The notes beneath the pieces are model-generated. The model worked only from the letters and a program-made list of their open reading frames with translations. It did no database searches and had not been told where the DNA came from. Below are positions 44,977 through 53,272 of a DNA stretch of 64,000 nucleotides, piece by piece. Location: positions 1 through 64,000 of the forward strand of contig NZ_CP092371.1 in the NCBI RefSeq assembly GCF_028473145.1. Direction: 5' to 3'. The translations under genes were made by a program, and so were the position numbers. Position 1 is the first letter of the stretch. Every line of letters begins with the position of its first letter. The stretch is from Flavobacterium sp. CBA20B-1. Lineage in GTDB: Bacteria > Bacteroidota > Bacteroidia > Flavobacteriales > Flavobacteriaceae.

Positions 44977-45998
44977 TTTTGAATTAATAAGACTTTTTGA
45001 TTATCAATAAATTTTACAGAAGGTTCTTTAACTTTATTAGATACTACACTGCCCACAACACTTCCCACTTTACCTAAAATACCACCACTTCTAGCCACAT
45101 CATCCACTGCGCTATTTCTTCCTTGTTTTAAACTTTCATCTAAAGAGATGGGAATTCCTTTTAAACCATCATTACTATAAACTACTAGATTAACAGGCAC
45201 GATAGATCCATTAATATTTGTAGTTTCTATGGTAATTTCGGCACGATATTGATTAAAGCGAACAATACCAAATAAGGACGTATTACGTGGAATTTTGACT
45301 CCACCAATAAAACCATCTGCATTGGTTTGAAACCGTAACGTTTGTCCGTTTTTAACTTCTTGTGTACCTCTAACAACTGCCTGAATCGTACCATTTCGTA
45401 CTTGTTTGCCATTTTCGAATATTTCCTTTTTTGATTGTTCTACGGAAACAACATTCTTCACATAAGTTTCGGTAGTTTGAACAGTAGTACGTTGTTCCAT
45501 TTGCTGTACTCTGTTTTCAACGTAATTATTGGCTGATGAATACCCAATGTTACTATTTTGAGGTTCTTCTACTTGCCACATGGATGAATTTCCGTATCGG
45601 TTGTAATTCGATTTTCGGACTGGAGTAGTATTATCTACTTGCTGATGAATCGGTTCATAACTAGTATTAAAATTTGTTTCCGATTTATTCTGATTAAAGT
45701 AATCTATATTACCCTCTATATCATTCTCCTTTTTTCTTGCAAAAAATTGAGTCATTCGTTGATTTGGATCCCCCCTAACGGTATCAAATTTTTTTAAAGC
45801 TTGTAGCCTTGTTTCGTACTGTTCTTTTTTTGAAGATAAAGGAATATCCATAGTACTAACTTCCTTATTTGATGAATCCTCACCACCTGCGAACGAAAAA
45901 CCAATACCAATTACACCTATTGATATAATTCCGAAAATGGTATAAACAATGAATTTACATTTATCTTCTTCACTTAAATTTTTAAAATCCCAATTCAT
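44973..45998 (-). CDS. traM: TraM (VirB10-like)
   Basis: A 341-residue bitopic protein linking inner and outer membranes in the mating channel. One transmembrane helix (about 13-32) is followed by a long hydrophilic Gln/Asn-rich linker (about 35-180) and a C-terminal beta-barrel-like domain with IQAVVRGTQEVKNGQTLRF, IPRNTSLFGIVRF and the VYSNDGLKGIPI motif typical of TraM. It follows traK directly and overlaps traN by 4 bases. Confidence 0.9.
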   Translation of the reverse strand: MNWDFKNLSEEDKCKFIVYTIFGIISIGVIGIGFSFAGGEDSSNKEVSTMDIPLSSKKEQYETRLQALKKFDTVRGDPNQRMTQFFARKKENDIEGNIDYFNQNKSETNFNTSYEPIHQQVDNTTPVRKSNYNRYGNSSMWQVEEPQNSNIGYSSANNYVENRVQQMEQRTTVQTTETYVKNVVSVEQSKKEIFENGKQVRNGTIQAVVRGTQEVKNGQTLRFQTNADGFIGGVKIPRNTSLFGIVRFNQYRAEITIETTNINGSIVPVNLVVYSNDGLKGIPISLDESLKQGRNSAVDDVARSGGILGKVGSVVGSVVSNKVKEPSVKFIDNQKVLLIQK

Positions 45999-46634
45999 CT
46001 ATTCCATTTCTTTTAACTGTTCAACATCTTGAATTAAAACCTTACTTTCTTCTACATAATCAACTATCAAAAGCCCATAAGGATTGTATGGATAATTAAT
46101 GGACACATCAATCATACTCAGCTTAATTTGAATATTATAAACCTGCTTTTGTCCTGTATTAATAATTTGAATTTGAGTTATAAATCGTAGCGTATATTTT
46201 CCATTTTCCTCCGACCACTGCATCGTTTCAGGAAGTACTTTTGCGTGCTGAATAATATTGTATTGCAGCAACTGATTATAATAGCCGGCATTCTCTTTAT
46301 TCTTAAAAATCCTGATTACATTATTATCTAACAACCACGCTAATTTTTCTTTCTTATCTTTATAATTAAAAGCGTCAATATCGTAGGCGTAATTGACAAA
46401 TAAATCGGCATTTGCCATTACTTGCCTAATACGGTCTTTCTTTTCATCAATTAGAGTAAGTGGTAGCATTTGACCTGTACTATCAATAGCATACACATGA
46501 TTGCGACTATGTAGATATGTTTGGTAACTGAAATATACTGCCGACACTACAGAAACCAACGTAATTACAGCCATAACGTATACGGCTACATTGTTTCTTT
46601 TTAGTTTATAAAATATGTTTTCTCCTACTTTCAT
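45999..46634 (-). CDS. traK: TraK (VirB8-like)
   Basis: A 211-residue inner-membrane protein with a short cytoplasmic N-terminus, one transmembrane helix (about 15-35) and a periplasmic domain of VirB8 type (IRQVMANADLFVNYAYDID... QIQIINTGQKQVYNIQIKL). It is a scaffold of the type IV secretion channel. The pattern ANADLFVNY and NPYGLLI is characteristic of the TraK family. It sits one base after traJ and abuts traM. Confidence 0.88.
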   Translation of the reverse strand: MKVGENIFYKLKRNNVAVYVMAVITLVSVVSAVYFSYQTYLHSRNHVYAIDSTGQMLPLTLIDEKKDRIRQVMANADLFVNYAYDIDAFNYKDKKEKLAWLLDNNVIRIFKNKENAGYYNQLLQYNIIQHAKVLPETMQWSEENGKYTLRFITQIQIINTGQKQVYNIQIKLSMIDVSINYPYNPYGLLIVDYVEESKVLIQDVEQLKEME

Positions 46635-46635
46635 A

Positions 46636-47436
46636 CTAATTAAATAAATTATCTACTAATCGTTTTGTGCCACTGAACAATTTAATTTTCAAGAAAAATG
46701 ATATACCCAAACCTGCGATATAGAGTAATAATCTCTTGGTTAAATTAGCAGGATCATCAGGGTTTATACTTTGAATTTGTGAGGTATGTGTCATCACTAA
46801 ATTCGATAAATGAAATATGGCCATATAAGGTATGGGCAATAGTAGAATCCCTACATATTTTTTAATCCAGCGGTAAAAAAAGTCTTTTGTACCATCTAGC
46901 TGAGAAAATACAATTGCTAATGGAAAAATGAACCTCATAATCTGAATTAGAAACACCCGTTCAATCAAATAAAACCCATATACCAAATTATCCAACACCC
47001 ATAACAAACAATAAATCGCATAGAATATGACGATGATACAATTGGCGACAAACGAATCAATAAAGACATTAATACAGTCAAACCCCGAACATCCATCTTG
47101 TAACATTTGTAGTTCAAGCATCGCATTAGTGAATACCTCTGTATTAAAAGGAACGGTTTTGGTGGTTATAGAATCATCGATTTGAGCAAATATATTTTCA
47201 ATCATATCGATAATCCAATCAGCTGAAATAATAATCATACCTGCCCCTAAAACTTCCATAAAGCCACCTAAACGAGGTTCTTCATGATCCATATTTTGAA
47301 AGTACTTTCCTAAATATTTCAAACCCAACAAAGCAATAGCAAATGCCTTAAACCCAGTAATGGTATAGTTTAAAATATTTTCACTTTCAATGGATTGCCG
47401 AAGGCTATTTATAAATGAAAAATCAAACGCCTCCAT
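46636..47436 (-). CDS. traJ: TraJ (VirB6-like polytopic protein)
   Basis: A 266-residue inner-membrane protein with about six transmembrane helices (including KAFAIALLGLKYLG, VFIDSFVANCIIVIFYAIYC, YVGILLLPIPYMAIF). It probably forms part of the inner-membrane DNA gate. The motif DHEEPRLGGFMEVLGAGM and the Cys pair DGCSGFDC in a periplasmic loop are family-like features. It abuts traI on one side and traK on the other without spacing. It is shorter than typical CTnDOT TraJ (about 330). Confidence 0.85.
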   Translation of the reverse strand: MEAFDFSFINSLRQSIESENILNYTITGFKAFAIALLGLKYLGKYFQNMDHEEPRLGGFMEVLGAGMIIISADWIIDMIENIFAQIDDSITTKTVPFNTEVFTNAMLELQMLQDGCSGFDCINVFIDSFVANCIIVIFYAIYCLLWVLDNLVYGFYLIERVFLIQIMRFIFPLAIVFSQLDGTKDFFYRWIKKYVGILLLPIPYMAIFHLSNLVMTHTSQIQSINPDDPANLTKRLLLYIAGLGISFFLKIKLFSGTKRLVDNLFN

Positions 47437-47946
47437 CTACAAATTTTTAAGAATGTACAGCTTACTCTTTATTTTTCTTGCATTAGATGATATTATTTGA
47501 TTCTCTTTCTCCAACATATCAATACGTTCTTTGTCGCTCATATTAAAGAATCCAGATGAAGTAATTTTGTTAATCATCTTTGCCGAATTATTAATTGCAG
47601 TAAGCGAATTAGAAACTGAATTCATTGTAGAATTTGCAGTAGAAACATTTTTAATATTCTTTATCAGTTTTTGAACCTGTTGGGCATTTTTGATGGCTTC
47701 TTGCTGCCGATCAATCATATCGGATATCAACTGCAATTGACCGATATATGAATTCACCTTTTCAACCTTTTCTACATTCGATTTTACCAATTCGTAATTA
47801 TCCATTGACACCTGTAGACTTTTCAAGCCGTCTGCAATTTGCTCACCTAATAAAATATCGGTGGCTGGTGCTTCAGTTATGGTTACCATTTGTGCATTAC
47901 TACTTATACCAACTAATAATGCAACGAGTAAAAAAATTCTTTTCAT
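47437..47946 (-). CDS. traI: TraI-like exported protein (DUF4141, VirB5-like)
   Basis: A 169-residue protein with a clear signal peptide (MKRIFLLVALLVGISSNAQ) and a long helical coiled-coil body (KLIKNIKNVSTANSTMNSVS). Its place between the VirB4 and VirB6 homologues is that of TraI in Bacteroidota systems, a likely minor pilus or channel component. Assignment uses position and helix-rich exported character. Confidence 0.75.
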   Translation of the reverse strand: MKRIFLLVALLVGISSNAQMVTITEAPATDILLGEQIADGLKSLQVSMDNYELVKSNVEKVEKVNSYIGQLQLISDMIDRQQEAIKNAQQVQKLIKNIKNVSTANSTMNSVSNSLTAINNSAKMINKITSSGFFNMSDKERIDMLEKENQIISSNARKIKSKLYILKNL

Positions 47947-47963
47947 AGCCTATTTTTTTTAAA

Positions 47964-50402
47964 TTATTTATTACTTATCATCTTTGTAATTGTTTTTTCC
48001 ATATCACCATACTCTTCGTAATAATTCATCAGTTCTTGATTCTTACTACCTTCCGTTTGATATGCCCAAAACACTTCCTGAGGAGTTTCTAATCGATAAA
48101 CACCGTGAACATTTCCACGCATAATAAAAACTTCCGAGTAGGGACGTTCCGCAGAAAAATTACTTTGTATAGAAACTAATTGATTATACGCGTGCTCCGA
48201 TAAATGAAAACGCTTCTGAATTTCACGGTAATCTTTAGCATTGAGAACATATAACATTTGAGTATTTTCAATAATAGATTGGGCGGTAGTATTTTCTGGT
48301 AATTGGGTAATTGATTGTAGAACAATACCAATTGCCGAGTTTTGTTTACGTACCGCTTGGAAGAAATATTCCACTTTATTTAAAACTCCTTCGAATTTTA
48401 ATTGTTTAGCGAATTCATCAAAAAAGATATATCCTCTTGTGGATTTATCTTTCCAAATAATATCCTCAATAGTAATCCCGATTAACTGCAACATAATAGT
48501 AAGCAAAAGCTCATTATCCTTTATTTCGTCTAACTCAAAAACAATAATTCTTTTATCGGTTAATGATTGAATAATTGTATGTTCATCTTCCCGATAAAGG
48601 AACTCATACAATCCATTTTTTCTAAAATCAGACAACAAAAACAGGAACTCTCTTAAATCAAAATAATCCGAATCAATTTCTAAAGTAGATAAAAGATTAT
48701 CCTTTGAATTTTCTACAAAATCAACAAAGTTTAAAAAGGAAAAACACGAATCATTATTTCTGTTTTTCGTTTGATAATAATATTCTATAATTTTTTTTAG
48801 GGCAGTACTTTCTTTCTGACTTGGAAGCCGATCCCTTCTGTAATGCGTTTGAACAAAGAGCGTTAATTCTTCAATCTTTTTAGAAGATATTTCTCCCTCT
48901 ATAAAAAAAGGATTAATACCTAAGCTTTGTCCTTCTTGATAGGTAATATAAGCTGTATCCGGATAAAGTGCAGATAGCTTTTTATAAGATCCTCCCAAAT
49001 CAATAATAACGGTTTTACTGTTATTTTGTTCATTAAAATTTCTAAAAATATGATTCGCTAAAAACGACTTTCCATAACCTGTAGGAGCAACAATGAAGAA
49101 GTTTCGCGCATTCATATATTTTTTGTTTTCATCCCAAGTATCCACTCGCACAGGAATATTAGAATTAAAGCGAGAATTGAATAAAATCCCTTCTTTATCG
49201 CTCTTATAATTCGTGGTATTATTGAATAACGAAACAGCTAAATCTAAATTTGCACGATAAGTTTGTCGATTAGAAAAATACTGTGCAAACAAAGGGAATG
49301 AGTAATTAAAGGTAGCATTCAAATAATTCGAAATAGGTAAATACGCTTTAATATCTAATTCTCGGCACTTTTGAATAATTTGATTCGTACGTATTTTTAA
49401 ATCTTCAATATTCGATGCCATAGCAATAATGTTATTATGGCCACGAACAATTTGTACATGATCTCGCTCGTTGATTACATCTTCTATTATTAATTTGGTT
49501 TGATCAAACCCAATTTTGTTCTCATTAGAAAATCTTTGGGACTTCTCCAGTTGTTCATTTCTTTTTTCTAAATCACGAGTGTGCTTCTTACTATCATCAA
49601 TAAAAATGATTTGATTATACACGTGATCGAAGTTTAAATCGAACCCAAAAATATCACCATTACTTTGAAAGAATTTATAATTTGCAGTGGAGAAGTCTTT
49701 ATCTAATTTATACGAATTAATAGTTTCAGGCATTTGCTTCTCATCGTTGATACAAACAGCTGCCAAAAATTTATCTCCTATCTGAATATGATCTTTTTCA
49801 AAAATACGATCCGTAATTACATCATGTGTAAAACCATTGAAAAAGAAATCTTCATACGCCATAGTTTCCTCAAAAGTAAAAGGTTGAATACGGAACGCAT
49901 TACCACTGTTAAGTTTTTGATTAATCAAAAAGGAAATGGTATTCTCAACAGCGTCTATAAAACTTCTGATTTTATCGTCATACTGGGTAAATTTCTTTTT
50001 AGTTAGCCGTTTAAAAGGATTTTGAATTTTATCATTGAAAAACGTATCGATACTTGATTGTACAAAGAATAGATTGCAGGAATGTTCTAAATAAGGACGA
50101 TTATTAAAATAACTTTTAGTAGATTTTTGCAAAAAGTTAGTATCAGACCAAGTATGCGTACTGAAATTATTTTGAGCATAAATATCCTGTTTACAAATAA
50201 TCGTATTTGTAGGCAGATATTTAAACGCTTTATGCCAAAAATCATTAATAGCTTCAAGATCATCTTCTCCCAAAGAATATTTTTCAGGCAAATCAACATG
50301 AAATGCCATAGCAAACACTCCATTGGCTGCCCAAATTTTATTTTGATCTATAGCTAATGTAGTATCATTCGTACTTCGATATTTTGTTTGGTAACTTTTC
50401 AT
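47964..50402 (-). CDS. traG: TraG (VirB4-like conjugation ATPase)
   Basis: Main ATPase of the mating channel, about 812 residues. The C-terminal ATPase domain has Walker A (APTGYGKSF), IIDLGGSYKKLSALYPD, and Walker B (GYIFFDEFAKQL), then QSITQLPENTTAQSI. The N-terminal half carries the VirB4-type domain (FAMAFHVDLPEKYSLG). I prefer the start at 50402 (MKSYQTKYRS); a longer frame from 50447 would add a less likely segment. It overlaps the end of traF by 38 bases. Confidence 0.92.
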   Translation of the reverse strand: MKSYQTKYRSTNDTTLAIDQNKIWAANGVFAMAFHVDLPEKYSLGEDDLEAINDFWHKAFKYLPTNTIICKQDIYAQNNFSTHTWSDTNFLQKSTKSYFNNRPYLEHSCNLFFVQSSIDTFFNDKIQNPFKRLTKKKFTQYDDKIRSFIDAVENTISFLINQKLNSGNAFRIQPFTFEETMAYEDFFFNGFTHDVITDRIFEKDHIQIGDKFLAAVCINDEKQMPETINSYKLDKDFSTANYKFFQSNGDIFGFDLNFDHVYNQIIFIDDSKKHTRDLEKRNEQLEKSQRFSNENKIGFDQTKLIIEDVINERDHVQIVRGHNNIIAMASNIEDLKIRTNQIIQKCRELDIKAYLPISNYLNATFNYSFPLFAQYFSNRQTYRANLDLAVSLFNNTTNYKSDKEGILFNSRFNSNIPVRVDTWDENKKYMNARNFFIVAPTGYGKSFLANHIFRNFNEQNNSKTVIIDLGGSYKKLSALYPDTAYITYQEGQSLGINPFFIEGEISSKKIEELTLFVQTHYRRDRLPSQKESTALKKIIEYYYQTKNRNNDSCFSFLNFVDFVENSKDNLLSTLEIDSDYFDLREFLFLLSDFRKNGLYEFLYREDEHTIIQSLTDKRIIVFELDEIKDNELLLTIMLQLIGITIEDIIWKDKSTRGYIFFDEFAKQLKFEGVLNKVEYFFQAVRKQNSAIGIVLQSITQLPENTTAQSIIENTQMLYVLNAKDYREIQKRFHLSEHAYNQLVSIQSNFSAERPYSEVFIMRGNVHGVYRLETPQEVFWAYQTEGSKNQELMNYYEEYGDMEKTITKMISNK

Positions 50403-50628
50403 CTGATACACTTGAAAACAATCCTTTATTAGAAAGAAGGGAAACACAAACCAAATAAGAAACTCCTATTATTAGTAATAAAACTATAAGTTTAGGAATG
50501 AAAACTCCGGTTGTTAATGTCATTAATGAACATATAACAACAATTATAAAAACCATAAAAGCCTTAACATTCATACCCCAAATAGAAGGTTCTTTTCTAA
50601 AGTGTTTATAATTCTTAATCTTTCTCAT
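50365..50628 (-). CDS. traF: TraF (VirB3-like, DUF4133)
   Basis: An 87-residue inner-membrane protein with a basic N-terminus (RKIKNYKHFRKEPSIWGMN) followed by two hydrophobic helices (FMVFIIVVICSLMTL and LIVLLLIIGVSYLVCV), typical of TraF/VirB3. It is located between traE and traG, as in other Bacteroidota systems. It assists channel assembly. Overlaps traG. Confidence 0.85.
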   Translation of the reverse strand: MRKIKNYKHFRKEPSIWGMNVKAFMVFIIVVICSLMTLTTGVFIPKLIVLLLIIGVSYLVCVSLLSNKGLFSSVSDEKLPNKISKYE

Positions 50629-50648
50629 AGCCAGAAAGTATTTTAAAA

Positions 50649-50939
50649 TTATAAACTTGTGGAACCTATATACTGATATAAACTAACAATAACCCCTACG
50701 ATAACGCAGTAAAGAACAATGTTAAAAACACCCTTTTTCCAGTCGCCACCTTCTTTGGTAAAATGACCTAAATTAACTAGGGCAACAACTACAAATAGAA
50801 TACATGCAACAATAGGAAATATTGATGAAATTTGTTGCTTAAGATTATTCGCTGGCGTCTGTAAATCAAGGTTCTGAGCAATAGAACTCTGTGCGATAGC
50901 AAAAGTCACTATCGACATATAAATTAATTTCTTTTTCAT
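50649..50939 (-). CDS. traE: TraE (DUF4134, VirB2-like)
   Basis: A 96-residue exported small protein: signal peptide (about 1-21, ending SIAQ), then two hydrophobic helices (SSIFPIVACILFVVVALVNLG and IVLYCVIVGVIVSLYQ) separated by a polar GGDWKKG turn. This matches the TraE (DUF4134) class, a probable pilin-like subunit. It is the first gene of the leftward operon traE to traO, so the tra promoter should lie in the AT-rich region to its right. Confidence 0.86.
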   Translation of the reverse strand: MKKKLIYMSIVTFAIAQSSIAQNLDLQTPANNLKQQISSIFPIVACILFVVVALVNLGHFTKEGGDWKKGVFNIVLYCVIVGVIVSLYQYIGSTSL

Positions 50940-51251
50940 GGATTTTCTTTTTCAAAACCCAAGTTAAAATTTTTTTTCTAACTATACACTCCTTTTTATG
51001 TTAATTTTAAATTTTAACATTTAATACAATTTAAATATATTTATATATACATATATTTTTATATATTAAAAAGAAACTTTATTGTAATGGAAACCATATA
51101 TCATATAATTTCAGAAAAATTTGAAACATAAATAATTAGTTCTGATATGTTAAAAGAATACTTATATTTGAAATATATAAAGCAAAACAAAGATTAAAAA
51201 CATTCGCATATCTTGCTATAACTGCCCTTAGTGGCAATTTTACCAAACTAA
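50940..51251. other. Upstream region of the tra operon
   Basis: AT-rich, no gene seen. A leftward canonical promoter could not be found with confidence. On the + strand TATATTTG occurs near 51163, pointing to the truncated gene at 51252. CCTTAGTGGCAATTTT at about 51228 resembles CCTTAAGTGGCAATTTT near 33935, a short shared sequence of unknown meaning. Confidence 0.4.
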
Positions 51252-51779
51252 ATCTACATTGAAAAAGGCAATTTCATTCTAATTTCTATTTTTATAATAT
51301 CAATAGTTTCTTTAATTATCTATTGGAATTTTCCATTTGAAATAACCAAAAAATCAGACATAAATTATGGAAACACTTTCATTGAAAATATAAATAAGTA
51401 TAAAACCCAAAATAACAAACTTCCTGAAAATGATGATTGGAAAACTTTAAGAAAAATTGGATTTAAGATTGAAATGCTAGGAACAAATCCTAGTTATGAA
51501 ACTAATGGAAACGACGAATTTGAAATTATTTTTCTCGAAGGATTTGATGGAACATATTTAATGTGGAATTCAAAAGAAAAAAAATGGAAAATTAGTTTTC
51601 CAACAACCTTCGTTAATAGTAATGACAAAGAAGAAAATACTAATCAGACGACTCCTCCCAAAATAAATGGTAGTACAATTTTATTTTTAAGGCCAAATAA
51701 AGGAAACGCCTCGAACCTGTTGTGTCATTTAAAAATTAGGTGGTGTTTACACTGCCTGCAAACGATGCCCTGCGTGTAA
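51252..51779 (+). pseudogene. Truncated membrane-anchored protein of unknown function
   Basis: The frame opens after a stop at 51249 and reads a transmembrane segment (ILISIFIISIVSLIIYW) and then NYGNTFIENINKY, LPENDDWKTLRKIGFKIEM, EIIFLEGFDGTYLMWNSKEKK. The soluble part looks like a genuine small domain seen in flavobacterial hypothetical proteins, but no ATG precedes the membrane segment; the first ATG is 51474, inside the domain. The 3' end runs into sequence next to the virE remnant, so both ends appear cut. It marks a junction between backbone and element debris. Confidence 0.5.
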
Positions 51780-52480
51780 GGGGTTCGTTGTTATGTCCAT
51801 AAGCTTTACGCATACGGATATGCGTTTTTGTTATCAGCTCTTTGAGTGTACCGATTTCGGTAAGGTTTAAGTTTTCGATTTCGTCCAAATTGATTAGCAT
51901 ACATTCTGCCAAGTGTATCAAGGTATCTTTATTATTTGGCTTGATTGTCACCGAAAACATATAATCCTTTAAAGACTTTGATATCAGCTTTTCTATCCAC
52001 GTTGTTTTTCCTACGCTTTGTTTTCCGCTGAATACGATTACGGTTTGGTTGGTTACTTTTTCGTTGATTACGCAGGCTACCATTGCGACAAACCATTTTT
52101 TGAAACATACCTGCCATAAATCCTGATTTGTGCTGATAATGGTGTTGGCAAGCTCTGTGATGTAGTCGGTTTCATCTTCATTGTTTGGCAGGTTATCAAA
52201 ATAATTTTGAATGGGTCGAACTGTTCGCAATAATCGGAACGTAACAAATTACGTAATGTATTGATGTTGCATTTTACTTTTGCTTTGAGTATTTCTCTCA
52301 ATATGGAATTTTCTACAAAATCCGTTACAGATTTCAAAACGTAGCTTTTGTAGCCTTGTATTCCAATTTTCCCGAAACTACGTTATAGCGAAAGTTATAA
52401 CGGTAGTTTAAAAAGGTTTCTAACCTATCTATGAAGCTCGGTTTTTCTTCTTCCTCGTCTGTATCTGTGAATGAATTTAC
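51736..52480 (-). pseudogene. VirE/VapE-like mobile-element protein, frameshifted
   Basis: Three frames together give the P-loop family: FIDRLETFLNYRYNFRYN, then KSVTDFVENSILREILKAK and NTLRNLLRSDYCEQFDPF, then QNYFDNLP, FKKWFVAMVACVINEK, Walker A GKQSVGKTTW, INLDEIENLN, MRKAYGHNNE and RRASFAGSVN. Two frameshifts (near 52330 and 52210) break the gene, and the protein stops right after SVN, where the conserved family continues. It is a fragment of a CTnDOT-like integrative element. Confidence 0.82.
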
Positions 52481-52810
52481 TATGACTGCAACAAAATCAT
52501 TTATATTACCGTCAATAATGGGTTTGCCTTCTGTAAATAATTCCCTGTGGAGTTGGTAAAATATATCTACCAACTGATTGATGTTACAGTTTATTTTCAG
52601 CTTATTGAACGGAATGCCGTTGGTATTCTTTTGCATCTGTTGTTTAGAAAATTTATCGGTTAAACGAAATAAATGCTGTATCTGGTCTATCTCTTTTTGG
52701 CATTGGTCTGAATAATCGGGTAGTTTTGGATTGATGAAATCTAAGCTTGCCTATTTATAATCAAACTTTTCATTGGTCAAAAACATTATCTTATCTGTAT
52801 AATCCCCCAT
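52481..52810 (-). pseudogene. Element regulatory gene remnant (RteC-like)
   Basis: From ATG at 52810 the leftward frame reads GDYTDKIMFLTNEKFDYK, stop, ASLDFINPKLPDY, QKEIDQIQHLFRLTDKF, then KLKINCNINQLVDIFYQLHR and IDGNINDFVAVIVNSF. The latter resembles the C-terminal DNA-binding part of RteC-type proteins of Bacteroidota elements. The internal TAG and a fusion directly into the virE remnant show decay. The similarity is recognised by pattern only. Confidence 0.6.
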
Positions 52811-52872
52811 ACGGTTTACTTTACTTTTTACTTCCCTAAATAAAAAAATCACTCCTCACACTCGGCATTGAT

Positions 52873-53245
52873 CTATTGCATTGGTGGTTTGGTGTTGGTG
52901 TGTCGTTTTCTTAATACTTCTAATTCTTTGCGTTTGCTTTCTATAATAGTATAGCATTTCATGATCCGCCTACGCTTGGTAGTTGTAACAAATGATTCTT
53001 CATTTTCTGAAATCAGTTTTTCAAATTTGTTCAATCATTTTATTGGGTCTTCCACAAAATCGCAATGATGTGAAAAGAAATCAGGGAACTTGGCATCAGG
53101 GAATTTCAATATTTTATTTATCAACTCTTGGCAATAGGTGACATTATCCATTGCTTTTTCTTCCCATATATCAAACAAAACATTTTCGGATTGTTCTTAT
53201 AAAAATGCCGTTTGTTCTGTAAACTGAACTACTTTTTTTTTTTAT
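52873..53245 (-). pseudogene. Decayed element-associated hypothetical gene
   Basis: The leftward frame reads VVQFTEQTAFL, stop, EQSENVLFDIWEEKAMDNVT, KFPDAKFPDFFSHHCDFVED, PIK, stop (TGA where Trp is expected), LNKFEKLISENEESF and KRKELEVLRKRH before its natural stop at 52873. Two nonsense changes in an otherwise continuous helical protein indicate a pseudogene. Function unknown. It belongs with the RteC-like and VirE-like fragments as debris of one integrative element. Confidence 0.6.
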
Positions 53246-53272
53246 TGAAAAATTGTCGCTCGTAGTTTTAGT

